Positions 25,508-34,700 of a DNA stretch of 64,000 bases are shown piece after piece (position 1 is the first letter of the stretch; each line of letters begins with the position of its first letter). The DNA comes from Candidatus Caldatribacterium sp. (GTDB taxonomy: Bacteria > Atribacterota > Atribacteria > Atribacterales > Caldatribacteriaceae). The notes under the pieces are model-generated. The model worked only from the letters and a program-made list of their open reading frames with translations. It had not been told where the DNA came from and did no database searches. The stretch spans positions 1-64,000 of the forward strand of contig JANXBI010000018.1 in the NCBI GenBank assembly GCA_025060675.1, in the 5' to 3' direction. Position numbers and translations under genes: made by a program.

Positions 25508-26608
25508 GTGTTCCGAAAGGCTCGTTTCTGTGCCCGTTTGAACCGCTTCGTTGTCCTCTGTGAGGAAGATGGGCGGGTGTTCCCCGCCCATCTTCCCAAT
25601 CCTGGGAGGCTTTGGGAAATCCTCCTTCCGGGAAGAACGCTCCTCCTCAAGGACCAGGAGAAACAATCCATGCCCCGGGTGTGGGGTGCCGTCAAAGGTG
25701 AGGACGTCGTCTTTCTCGATACCTCAGCGACCACCCTCGTTGCGCAACGACTCATCGAAGAGGGACAGATCAGCGATCTTTGGGGCTATGTGATTGGGAG
25801 GCGTGAAGTGTTTCTTGAGGGCTCGCGCATTGACTTTCTCCTCAAGCGTGACAGTGAAAGGCTTTTCCTTGAGGTGAAGTCATGCACCCTCTTTTCCGGT
25901 GGTCTTGCTATGTTTCCTGATGCAGTCACTACTCGGGGAAAAAGGCACCTGGAGCTCCTTGGAAGGGTAGGTGGTGCGATCCTCTTTGTGGTTCACTCTC
26001 CTTCGTGTTTTGCCTTCCTTCCTGATTTCCACACCGATCCTGACTTTGCGTGGACACTGTACGCCCTTCGAGAGAGACTCCGCATTTACGCTGTGGCGGT
26101 GCGCTGGGATGAAGGTGGAAACTTTGCGTACGTCCGAACCCTTCCTATCCCTTGGGAGGTGTACGAGAGGGAGGCTCAGGACCGGGGAAGCTACCTCCTT
26201 TCGGGGCACCTCAGAGGGGATGTACGCGTATCTGTTGGGAGAATTGGGGAGTATTGCTTCAGAAAAGGTTTCTACCTCTACGTCGGGTCAGCTATGCGGT
26301 CTCTCTCCGAGCGGATACGGAGGCATTTTCGGAAAGGGAAAAAGAAACGTTGGCATATCGATTTTCTCGTTCCTTTTCTTGAGGACCTCCGTGCTTTCCC
26401 GGTGCAAAGTTCAGAACGCCTTGAGTGCGCCCTTTCTAGAGAGCTGAGGAATGTGTTCCAAGAGATACCCCTTTTTGGGGCTTCGGATTGTTCCTGTGCG
26501 AGTCACCTGTTCTATGTGCCTCAACCTCCACTCCAAAATGAGGCTTTCGTAGAGATTCTTCTCCGCTTTCGCATAGGGAGAATAGCAGAAAAGCTCAGGG
26601 GTTGTTGA
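25508..26608 (+). CDS. sfsA: SfsA nuclease fused to a DUF123 (GIY-YIG-like) domain
   Basis: Two-domain nucleic-acid enzyme of 366 aa. Residues about 1-225 are SfsA: AHLPNPGRLWEILLPG, EGSRIDFLL, and the nuclease motif LFLEVKSCTL with FPDAVTTRGKRHLELL. Residues about 235-365 match DUF123: GFYLYVGSAMRSLSERIRRH and KKKRWHIDFLV, then CSCASHLFYV. SfsA family proteins have DNase activity on metal-ion and PD-(D/E)xK-like grounds; DUF123 resembles GIY-YIG endonucleases. The fusion would join two cutting domains. Starts at GTG 6 nt after the previous stop. Confidence 0.85.
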   Translation: MFRKARFCARLNRFVVLCEEDGRVFPAHLPNPGRLWEILLPGRTLLLKDQEKQSMPRVWGAVKGEDVVFLDTSATTLVAQRLIEEGQISDLWGYVIGRREVFLEGSRIDFLLKRDSERLFLEVKSCTLFSGGLAMFPDAVTTRGKRHLELLGRVGGAILFVVHSPSCFAFLPDFHTDPDFAWTLYALRERLRIYAVAVRWDEGGNFAYVRTLPIPWEVYEREAQDRGSYLLSGHLRGDVRVSVGRIGEYCFRKGFYLYVGSAMRSLSERIRRHFRKGKKKRWHIDFLVPFLEDLRAFPVQSSERLECALSRELRNVFQEIPLFGASDCSCASHLFYVPQPPLQNEAFVEILLRFRIGRIAEKLRGC

Positions 26609-26633
26609 CTGGAAAAAAGTAAGGATTTATAAT
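26605..26633 (+). promoter_or_regulatory. Consensus sigma-70 promoter of the second sugar importer
   Basis: TTGACT (26605-26610), a 17-nt spacer and TATAAT (26628-26633). This is the closest match to consensus I see in the window. It overlaps the end of the sfsA fusion gene and leaves a leader of roughly 118 nt before the binding-protein start at 26758; I see no clear riboswitch or operator in that leader. Confidence 0.82.
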
Positions 26634-26757
26634 CTAAACCGGTCAAATACCTGTTTTTCGGGAGGTGAGAGGGGAAAAAGAAAAAGGAAAAAATTGGTAT
26701 TGCTTTTACCGTCATTCTTTGGACGTTCCAAGCCTTTGTTCAGGGGGGATGTGCTCG

Positions 26758-28374
26758 ATGGACTGGCGTCGGTTAAGTGTTGTTTTGTTGTCTGTGGTTT
26801 TTGTGGTGGGTTTGGCGTTTGGAGTACTTGCTCAAGAAGGTGCCTCAGAACTTGAGATTCAGACGGCAAACGCCGCTTTCGAAGCAGCTGATAAGGGAAA
26901 TCCGGATCCCGCTTGGAAAGGGCAAAAGCTTACCATCGCTGTGTACTCTGCAGGTCCTCGAGGTGCGATTTCTGGTCCACTGTACTTCTGGCGTCCGTAC
27001 TTTGAGAAGCTCACCGGTGCTACCTATGATATCGTCGAGATTCCTTTTGGAGAGTTGCGAGAAAAGATTTTCACTGATCTTATGACTGGTACCGGCACCT
27101 ACGATATCATTGTCGGTCCAAGCTGGTTCTACGGTGACTACATTTTGAACGATTGGATTGTTCCGGCTGAAGAATTCTTTAACGATCCTCGCATGCCAAA
27201 GTGGGAACCAGAATCCATTGCCCTTCCCGTCCGGGAACTCTACATGTGGGGTGGGAAGCTTATTGGATACAACAACGACCACGACGGTCAAGTCATCTAC
27301 TATCGTCGGGACATTCTGAGCGATCCAAAGTGGCAGGAAGAGTTTAAGAAAGAAAAGGGTAAGGATATGCCTACTCCGCCCTGGACCTGGGAAGAGGTCT
27401 ACGAAATCTGCGATTTCTTCAACGGCAAAGACTGGAATGGTGATGGAGAACCAGACTACGGTATTAGCATGCACCTTAAGGTTGGAGGTCAGGGCTTCTT
27501 CCACTTCATGGCGCTTTCTGCCCCGTACGTTGTCTCCCCTGCACCTGGCGATGATCCCACAAAAGTCACCCGTTACCACAACGTGTACTGGTTCGATCCT
27601 GAGACTATGGAGCCTCTTGTGAATACTCCAGGATTCGTCGAAGCGCTCAACATGCTCATTAAGCTCTCTAAGACCGGACCATCTGCTATGTTCGGATGGA
27701 GCCTTGGTGAAGCATGGGACGCTTTCCTCCGTGGCAAAGCGGTGATGTGCTGGTCTTGGGGTGACGTTGGATCCCTCGCACAACTCCCCGATCGCTCTGA
27801 TATTAAGGGTAAGCTCGGCGTTGCGCCCATCCCTGGGAGTGAAAAGTACTACGACCTTGAGACCAAGCAGTGGGTGCACAAGAGGAACTTTGTCGCCAAC
27901 ACGGTTGGTGCCTCTTGGCATGGTGTCATCTCCAAATACTGTAAGAACAAGGAGTTAGCTGCTTACTTCCTCTCCTGGCAAGCTACGCCACAGATTAACC
28001 ACTGGAACGTCGTCTGGGGCTGGACAGGTGTTGATCCTGGAACAAGTTACGACTTCTTGCAGCCGACTGGAAAAGCTACCATCGAGGAGTACGTAGCGAC
28101 TGGATACGATGCTGAAGACGCTCGCCAGTTCGTCACCGCGTACGAAGAGATGTGGACGAAGTACCCGCTCCGCCAAACTTACCTTCGTATCCCTGGCACT
28201 CCAGAAATGTGGGAAGTGTACGACATCCACCTCTCTGAGGCAGTAACAGGTCAAGTGTCTCCAGAAGAGGCGCTGAACCGCATTGCTGAGGAGTGGAAAG
28301 CGATTGTAGAGCGTTACGGCAAGGACACGCTGAAGAAGATTTACCAGGAGGCCATTGGATACAAACCAGAGTGA
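26758..28374 (+). CDS. Extracellular solute-binding protein 2 (CUT1 family)
   Basis: Secreted binding protein of 538 aa, longer than most of its class (about 400-450). Start ATG 26758 (GGGGGG 9 nt upstream) gives a clean signal peptide of about 24 residues ending VLAQEG; open frame upstream of it lies in the leader. Binding-fold features: the loop KDWNGDGEPDYGIS, MFGWSLGEAWDAFLRGKAVM and many Trp/Tyr residues. It leads an operon with two permeases and is followed by a very stable hairpin. Ligand unknown, probably an oligosaccharide. Confidence 0.9.
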   Translation: MDWRRLSVVLLSVVFVVGLAFGVLAQEGASELEIQTANAAFEAADKGNPDPAWKGQKLTIAVYSAGPRGAISGPLYFWRPYFEKLTGATYDIVEIPFGELREKIFTDLMTGTGTYDIIVGPSWFYGDYILNDWIVPAEEFFNDPRMPKWEPESIALPVRELYMWGGKLIGYNNDHDGQVIYYRRDILSDPKWQEEFKKEKGKDMPTPPWTWEEVYEICDFFNGKDWNGDGEPDYGISMHLKVGGQGFFHFMALSAPYVVSPAPGDDPTKVTRYHNVYWFDPETMEPLVNTPGFVEALNMLIKLSKTGPSAMFGWSLGEAWDAFLRGKAVMCWSWGDVGSLAQLPDRSDIKGKLGVAPIPGSEKYYDLETKQWVHKRNFVANTVGASWHGVISKYCKNKELAAYFLSWQATPQINHWNVVWGWTGVDPGTSYDFLQPTGKATIEEYVATGYDAEDARQFVTAYEEMWTKYPLRQTYLRIPGTPEMWEVYDIHLSEAVTGQVSPEEALNRIAEEWKAIVERYGKDTLKKIYQEAIGYKPE

Positions 28375-28385
28375 GGGAAACACGA

Positions 28386-28430
28386 AAGGGGGAAGGGGGA
28401 AGGGGCGCTTCCCCCTTCCCCCTTCTTTTT
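28386..28430 (+). terminator. 17-bp perfect hairpin plus T-tract after binding protein 2
   Basis: Left arm 28386-28402 (AAGGGGGAAGGGGGAAG), loop GGGCG, right arm 28408-28424, then CTTTTT. It is a full intrinsic-terminator structure placed between the binding-protein gene and its permeases, 32 nt before the next start. Partial readthrough would give far more binding protein than permease. The G-runs on the coding strand (four runs of four or five) could also form a quadruplex. Confidence 0.85.
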
Positions 28431-28456
28431 GTGTTGAGGGAAAGGGAGAGTGACAG

Positions 28457-29320
28457 ATGAGGCAAAGGGTAAGAGAAAAGGGAAACGTTTTTGTTGCTCC
28501 TGCTATTCTCTGGGTACTTGTGTTCACCATTTTCCCTCTCGTATACTCCTTCCGGATTAGTCTTTCCAAGGTGCTCTATGGGAAAATTGCGGGATTTGCT
28601 GGTGTGGCTAACTACCTCCGGATGTTTGGGGATTACCGTTTCTGGGGCACGCTCCGCTTTACTTTGATCTTTGTGGCCTTCAGCGTTTGTGTGACAACGC
28701 TTGTTGGACTTGGTCTTGCTGTGGTTTTCAACCGCAAAATGAAGGGCTTGAGAGTCTTCCGTTCTATCCTCACCATGCCCCTTTTCACTGCCCCTGTGGC
28801 CTTGGGGTATCTTGGCGTCATGATGTTCTACGAGGAGAACGGCCCAATTAATGTCCTTTTAAAGTACATTGGTGTGGGTAAGGTACCTTGGCTTTCCCAT
28901 CCCTTGTGGGCTACCCTAGCGATATGCCTTGTTGATGTGTGGCAGTGGACGCCTTTTGCCTTTATCATCCTCCTTGCAGGATTGCAATCCATCTCGGACG
29001 AAATCTACGAAGCGGCCATTATCGATACTTCCTCTGGTTGGGCCATTTTCCGGCATATTACTCTCCCGATTCTCTCTCCAGTTCTTGGAACAGTTATCAT
29101 GCTTCGAATGGTTGACGCGTTCAAGGCGTTCGATATCCCCTTTAGTCTTACAAGCGGTGGACCGGGGACAGCCACTCGAACCCTTACCTTCTATATCTAC
29201 ACTCAGGGGCTCCGCAATTTCGACCTTGGGTATGCCAGTGCCATGGCCTACTTTCTCCTTGCCATCACCATGGTTATTGGGCTTTTGTTCTTCCGAAGGT
29301 ACCGGGAGCTTTACGAATGA
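28457..29320 (+). CDS. Sugar-type ABC permease (MalF/UgpA-like), second importer
   Basis: CUT1 permease of 287 aa with about six membrane helices and the coupling loop YEAAIIDTSSGWAIFRHITLP at about residue 190. It forms a pair with the next gene product and takes substrate from binding protein 2. No ATPase gene accompanies this operon; the two ATPases at 14.5-16.7 kb or another shared MsmX-type ATPase would have to power it. Confidence 0.92.
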   Translation: MRQRVREKGNVFVAPAILWVLVFTIFPLVYSFRISLSKVLYGKIAGFAGVANYLRMFGDYRFWGTLRFTLIFVAFSVCVTTLVGLGLAVVFNRKMKGLRVFRSILTMPLFTAPVALGYLGVMMFYEENGPINVLLKYIGVGKVPWLSHPLWATLAICLVDVWQWTPFAFIILLAGLQSISDEIYEAAIIDTSSGWAIFRHITLPILSPVLGTVIMLRMVDAFKAFDIPFSLTSGGPGTATRTLTFYIYTQGLRNFDLGYASAMAYFLLAITMVIGLLFFRRYRELYE

Positions 29321-29332
29321 GGAGAGAGTGCG

Positions 29333-30184
29333 ATGCGGAGGCGTAAAGGATCCCTCGTGACTGAGGTTTTGGTGTGGATTGTGGTGGTGATTGCGCTTCT
29401 CTGGGTACTCTTCCCCTTTTACTGGACGGTTATTACCTCCTTCAAAAAACCAGCTGATGTTTTTCGCTTGAGCAGCATCCCCTGGCTGCAGTTTACCCCT
29501 ACCCTGAGTAACTGGCAAACCGAGTTTACGCAGCGGGGTCCAGAAATCCTCCGGGGTATCACCAATAGCGTCATTATCGCTATTTCTGCCTCGCTTCTTG
29601 CGGTGATGCTTGGGACCCTTGCGGGATATGGTCTTGCTCGCTACAGGTACGTGAAGTGGCGTAACCAGAGCATGGCCTTTTGGTTTCTTTCGCAGCGTTT
29701 TCTTCCTCCTGCTGCAACCGTTATACCGTTCTTCCTCCTCATGAAATCCCTTGGACTTCTTGATTCGAGGATTGCCCTTATTTTTGTGAATACTACTTTT
29801 GCCATGCCTTTTGCGGTGCTCATCATGAAAGACATGTTCAGAGAGCTTCCGGTGGAGCTTGAAGAAGCTGCTCTTGTCGATGGGTGTTCCCGTTTTGAGG
29901 CCTTTTGGAGGATTGCCCTTCCTCTTGCTGCTCCAGCCCTTGTGGCTACCATCATTATCTGTTTCTCATTCGCCTGGAACGAGTTCCTCTTTGCCCTTGT
30001 TTTAACGTACAAACACGCCACACCCATGACAATCATTATCGCTGGAACAGAGCACACGCAAGGGGTACAGTTCTGGTACGTTTCAACAAGGCTGCTTCTT
30101 GCCATTCTTCCTCCGACCCTTCTTGCCCTCACCGTGCAACGCTATATCGTGCGCGGTCTTACCATGGGCGCAGTGAAAGGATGA
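29333..30184 (+). CDS. Sugar-type ABC permease (MalG/UgpE-like), second importer
   Basis: Second CUT1 permease of this operon, 283 aa, six predicted helices, coupling loop LEEAALVDGCSRFEAFWRIALP at about residue 180 and the usual C-terminus (RYIVRGLTMGAVKG). It starts 12 nt after its partner and ends at a small terminator. Confidence 0.92.
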   Translation: MRRRKGSLVTEVLVWIVVVIALLWVLFPFYWTVITSFKKPADVFRLSSIPWLQFTPTLSNWQTEFTQRGPEILRGITNSVIIAISASLLAVMLGTLAGYGLARYRYVKWRNQSMAFWFLSQRFLPPAATVIPFFLLMKSLGLLDSRIALIFVNTTFAMPFAVLIMKDMFRELPVELEEAALVDGCSRFEAFWRIALPLAAPALVATIIICFSFAWNEFLFALVLTYKHATPMTIIIAGTEHTQGVQFWYVSTRLLLAILPPTLLALTVQRYIVRGLTMGAVKG

Positions 30185-30190
30185 AGGACT

Positions 30191-30219
30191 GGGCCGCACA
30201 AGCGGCCCTGTTTCACTTT
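30191..30219 (+). terminator. Probable terminator between convergent genes
   Basis: A 7-bp stem GGGCCGC / GCGGCCC with loop ACAA (30191-30208), followed by TGTTTCACTTT. It lies 6 nt after the permease stop and overlaps the end of the convergent glycosyltransferase gene. The tail is interrupted, so strength is uncertain. Confidence 0.6.
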
Positions 30220-31490
30220 GAGGGGAGGGACTCCTTCAGGAGATCCTTGATAGAGATATCGAAGATGTGTTCCGTTTTTACCCACCGTTTCTGGTTCCAG
30301 GACACCAAGAGCCCCCAGAAAATTATAGGAATCCAGGTGAAACCATAGAAAGTGTAAAGAGCAAGGTAAGGGAGGTACTTGAAGGTAATCCGACCCTTCC
30401 GCAGGGAAGGACCAAGAACAACTTGGTACGCGCTTTGGATGAGCGCAACAGGAATCCACAGGTAGAGATTGGTGAGGAAAGAGGGATTGCTCGATCCCTG
30501 GCAAAGAGCCTCAAAGACGATGAGCACCACGGTGAGAACGATGCCCAAAGGCGTGAAGCAGTACAAGAAGTAATCAAGGTACTGGAGTCCCCCTGTAAGG
30601 AGGAATTTCGCAAAGAGTTTCCATCCGTACCGCCAGAGGATGAAAAAGTGTCCTTGCATCCAGCGGGTCCGTTGGCGGTGGCTTGAAGTGTAGCGAGCGG
30701 GCTTCTCATCGTACGTTATGGCCCATTCGTTCCAGTGGACTCTCCCTCCTTCAAGAACAACCTGAACGCTGAACTCTAAATCCTCGGTAAGGCTTTTCAG
30801 GTTCCACCCCAAGCGGAGGAGGCAGGAGGTCCGCACAACAAGCCCCGTACCACCAAGAGTTGCCGACAAACCCCAATTTGCGCGGGCAAGTTGCCAGAAG
30901 CGGTTAGCATACCAGTACGCGAGAGCGTACATTTTTGTGAGCCAAGAGTGGTGGGGGTTTTTCGTTTCCAGGTATCCCTGGATGACTTCAGCGTCTTCAT
31001 GAGCTTCGAGGTAGTCATTCATACGGGAAAGAAAGGAAGGATGCACAACGTTATCGGCATCGAACATGGCCACCGCGTCGTATTGCTCAAGAGGGATTTG
31101 GGTCAGTGCCCAGCCAACGTTGTACGTCTTCCCAGGACGTTGGGGGTCGTATCGTTCGAGAACGAAAGCTCCGCAGGCCTTGGCAATGTCCCTTGTCCGA
31201 TCGGTACAAGAGTCGCAGGCGACGTAAACGTCGAAGCACTCTTTTGGGTAATCCTGTTGTTTCAGGCTTTCCAAAAGGGGTTGAATGACTCTCTCCTCGT
31301 TGTGGGCAGGGATGAGGATGGCAAATCTCCGGAAAGCCCGGGCCTTAGGAAGGGGAGGAGGGGGGCAAAAACCTCGGAGCGCAATGCAGGTTTGATATAT
31401 CCAGAAGCAGTACAAGAAAAAGGCCACAACCTTCAGAAAGTCCCAGGATTCGTCAATCCACTGTTCGTAGAACACAAGCGGTGAGTGCAT
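30213..31490 (-). CDS. Membrane glycosyltransferase, family 2 (processive type)
   Basis: Polysaccharide-type glycosyltransferase of 425 aa. An N-terminal membrane segment (about 15-38) precedes the GT-A domain with ILIPAHNEERVI, the nucleotide-sugar motif VAMFDADNVV (DxD-like), the acceptor-site LTEDLEFS and the processivity motif RQRTRWMQG (Q/RxxRW) at about 275, followed by three or four C-terminal membrane helices. This layout matches cellulose-synthase- or poly-N-acetylglucosamine-type enzymes, often controlled by c-di-GMP, and a c-di-GMP enzyme gene lies 212 nt upstream. Product unknown. Confidence 0.88.
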   Translation of the reverse strand: MHSPLVFYEQWIDESWDFLKVVAFFLYCFWIYQTCIALRGFCPPPPLPKARAFRRFAILIPAHNEERVIQPLLESLKQQDYPKECFDVYVACDSCTDRTRDIAKACGAFVLERYDPQRPGKTYNVGWALTQIPLEQYDAVAMFDADNVVHPSFLSRMNDYLEAHEDAEVIQGYLETKNPHHSWLTKMYALAYWYANRFWQLARANWGLSATLGGTGLVVRTSCLLRLGWNLKSLTEDLEFSVQVVLEGGRVHWNEWAITYDEKPARYTSSHRQRTRWMQGHFFILWRYGWKLFAKFLLTGGLQYLDYFLYCFTPLGIVLTVVLIVFEALCQGSSNPSFLTNLYLWIPVALIQSAYQVVLGPSLRKGRITFKYLPYLALYTFYGFTWIPIIFWGLLVSWNQKRWVKTEHIFDISIKDLLKESLPSK

Positions 31491-31701
31491 GCATCAACGA
31501 CCTCCCTGGTTCTTCTCTCCAAGGCTGTTGGAAAAAGGCTGCGAGGAAGAGCGTAACACGTTCTTTTGGTGAAGTCAAGAATCGGTATTGTTGCAGGGTT
31601 CTTCAAGACGAGCGCCTCTTTAAAGTGCCTTTGCGAAGGTGTTACGCTTGCCTACTCGTTGATTTCCTCTAGGCAATGGCTCTGGTGGTTTCCTTTTCTT
31701 T

Positions 31702-34700
31702 TTACGATTCCTTTGTTTGGGCTGATGGATCCTGAGATTGCAGCCCTTCAAGAATCGCGACAAAGGTTTCTACGATATTAGGGTCAAACTGTGTGCCGCT
31801 GCAACGCCTAAGCTCCACGATTGCCTCTTCTTTGGTCCTCGCTTTTCGGTACGGTCGACCAGTGACCATGGCGTCATAGGCATCACAAATGGCGATGATT
31901 CGGGAAAGAAGGGGAATGTCTTCACCCTTGAGGCCTCTTGGGTATCCTGTGCCATCGAAGCGTTCATGGTGGAACAGGATATAGTTGGCGATGGAGGAAA
32001 GCTCCCAGATGGACTGGGTAATGCGGAACCCTACCTCTGGATGTTTCTTCACGATAGCCCATTCCTCCTCATCGAGAGGCCCAGGCTTTTCGAGAACACT
32101 CTGGGGGATGGCGATTTTTCCAATATCGTGGAATTCGGCAAGGAGACTCAACTCATCGAGTTCTCGCTGTGAGAGCCCTAAGGCTTTTCCAAGCTGTAGG
32201 GCGAGGTTGCGGATACGCTGGGAGTGCTCTTCGGTTTCTTGAGTCACCGCGCGCAAGGATGCTCTGAAAGCTTGCAGGACTTGGTTGTGGAAACTTAAGC
32301 TTTCGGTGAGCTTTCGTTGGTACATCCAATTTTCCGCGATACGTAGGATTTCATCAAAAGGCTGCTCGGGGGTGACTTTCGTACCATACCCAAGCGAAAT
32401 GCTCAAGGGGATAGAGCCAGTTTGGGCTTTTCTGAATTCTCTTTGAATTTGCTCACCGATAGCTTGCACTTCTGCGCTTGAGGTATGGGGGAGGAGCACT
32501 ACGAACTCGTCTCCCCCAAGCCGAGCAACAATTCCCCGGTTGCTGCATACCTTTTCAAGGATTCGAGCAGCCTGGCGGAGGAGTTCATCACCCATGGCGT
32601 GGCCGAAAGCATCGTTCACGAGCTTCAGGCCGTTTAGGTCTCCCATGATGACACTCAAGGGGAGGTTTTCTGGAACGTCGAGACGGCTGATCTCATGCTC
32701 GAAGAATGTCCGGTTGTAAAGTCCAGTGAGAATGTCGTGGAAGGTGAGGTATCGAATGCGTTCCTCGGCAAGCTTCCGCTCGGTTAGGTCAAGGAGGAGC
32801 ACAAGGAGTGCCTCTTCGTCTTTGTATCGTACGGGGGTGAAACGAGCGAGAACCCATTTCGTTTGGCTGCCTGAGGTGACCAAGGTGAATTCCCGCTCAA
32901 AGGGCACCAATCCTAACCCCTGTTCCCATTGATTGATGATGTAGGCTCCCTCAGGAGCGATTTCCAACCAGAGGTTACTCCTTGTGAGCGCTTTAGGTTC
33001 ATACCCGGTGAGGGCCTCGAAGAAGGGGTTGATGTATGCCCATTCTCCTTTTGTTCGGATGAGCACCGCAACAGGCAGCGACTCGGCAAGGGTCCGGAAT
33101 TTCTCTTCACTCGCTTCGAGGACCTTTTGCGCTTCTTGGCGAGCTTTTTCAAGGTCGATGCTGTAGAGGGCGAAGGAAAGGTCCTGAGAGAGCTCAAGAA
33201 AGAGCATTTCCTCTTCCTCGTCCTCCAGAAAGGAAAGAGGGAGCGATGCGACGATAAAGCCATACTGGGTCTCTCCCCACTCAAGGGGAGCAACGAAAAG
33301 CCCCTCATTGGGCCGGAGGAGGTACACAAAAGGGGCTGCGCAAGGGTCTTCGGAGGTAATTTTTTGAACCTTCTTCACCGTTAGCTCCTTGAGTTCTTCG
33401 CGAGCTCTCTCAAGGTCACACGAGGCACTGAAAGCCTCAAGGGCTTCTTCAGAAAACCCCAAGGCTACCCTGTGGGGGGGGTCGCCGTTTCTTGGGAAGA
33501 GCACGACGCAAGAGCCGGTATACCCGCATCCCTCAACGAGTTCTCGGCAGATTCCTTGGACAAGTTTTTTTCGATTTTTTTCGCGAGTGATGAGCTGGTT
33601 CACGTTGCGGACGGATTTGAGAACCGCATTGAGGTGGAGAAGTCGGGCTTCGCGTTCCTTTTCTTGAGTGATATCAAGGCACACGGCAAGTCCCGCATAT
33701 CTTCCCTGGTAGCGGATAGTGGCCCCACGGATGAGAATCCAGCGTTCTTCGCCGTCCTTGCGCACGATTTTCACTTCGTACTGGAGTTCACCTTCTTTGC
33801 CCTCCTGCCTGAGGGCAACGTTTTTTCGAACCCTTTCCCGGAAATCCGGATGGACCAAGAAGTCTGGGGAAAGCGAGAGGAGTTCCTCCTGACTGTACCC
33901 AGTGAGCCGTTCAGCTTCTTCGTTACACCACACGAAATGGTTATCCTGGTAGATAACGATCGCTGCCGGCGCAAGGCGAGTGAGTGTTCGAAATTTACGC
34001 TCATTCTCTCGGAGAGCATCTTCCACCGTGATACGGTCGGTGACATCCTTAACGTATTCAATCACCCCAAGGACCTTGCCATCTCTATCGAAAAAGGGAT
34101 ATGCAGTGAGTTCAAGCCAGCCTCGAACCTCACCTTGCTTCATGTAGGGAACAACATGGGTTACTTTTTTCCCGGTTGCCATGGCCGGGATGGTGGGACA
34201 GAAAAAGCACGGAGTTTGACGTCCATAGTACGCTTCGTAACACTTCTTTCCCACGAGAGGCATGGCTTCCTCGTAGAGACGCTCCATGAAGGAATTCACT
34301 CGGAGGATGGTAAAGTTGCGGTCAAGCACTGAGAGACCATCTTGAATCCCTTCAAAGACGCTGTTTAAGAATTGTCGTTCCCTCTCGAGGGCTTCTTCCT
34401 TTTCTTTGAGCTCGGTGAGGTCTTTCGAAATCCCAACAATCCCAATGATTTCTCCTTTGTCGTTCCGGAAAGGAACTTTCGTCGTCAGTACCCAGCTTGT
34501 CCGTCCATCAGGCCATGTTTCCCGTTCTACTTTGTTTACGATGGTCTCTCCTGTTGTCAGAATCCGCTGTTCGTCAGCATAGGCCTCTTCGGCATGAGGG
34601 GAAGCGAAGAAGTCGAAATCGGTTTTCCCAATGAGGTCCTCAACGCGTTCAAGGCCAAAGTACTGGGCGAGGGAGCGGCTGCCACCAATGAAGCGGCTCT

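Noticed and set aside
28381..28430. Repeated GGGGGAA units as a CRISPR or tandem repeat.
   Set aside because: The units form the left arm of one perfect hairpin and have no spacers.
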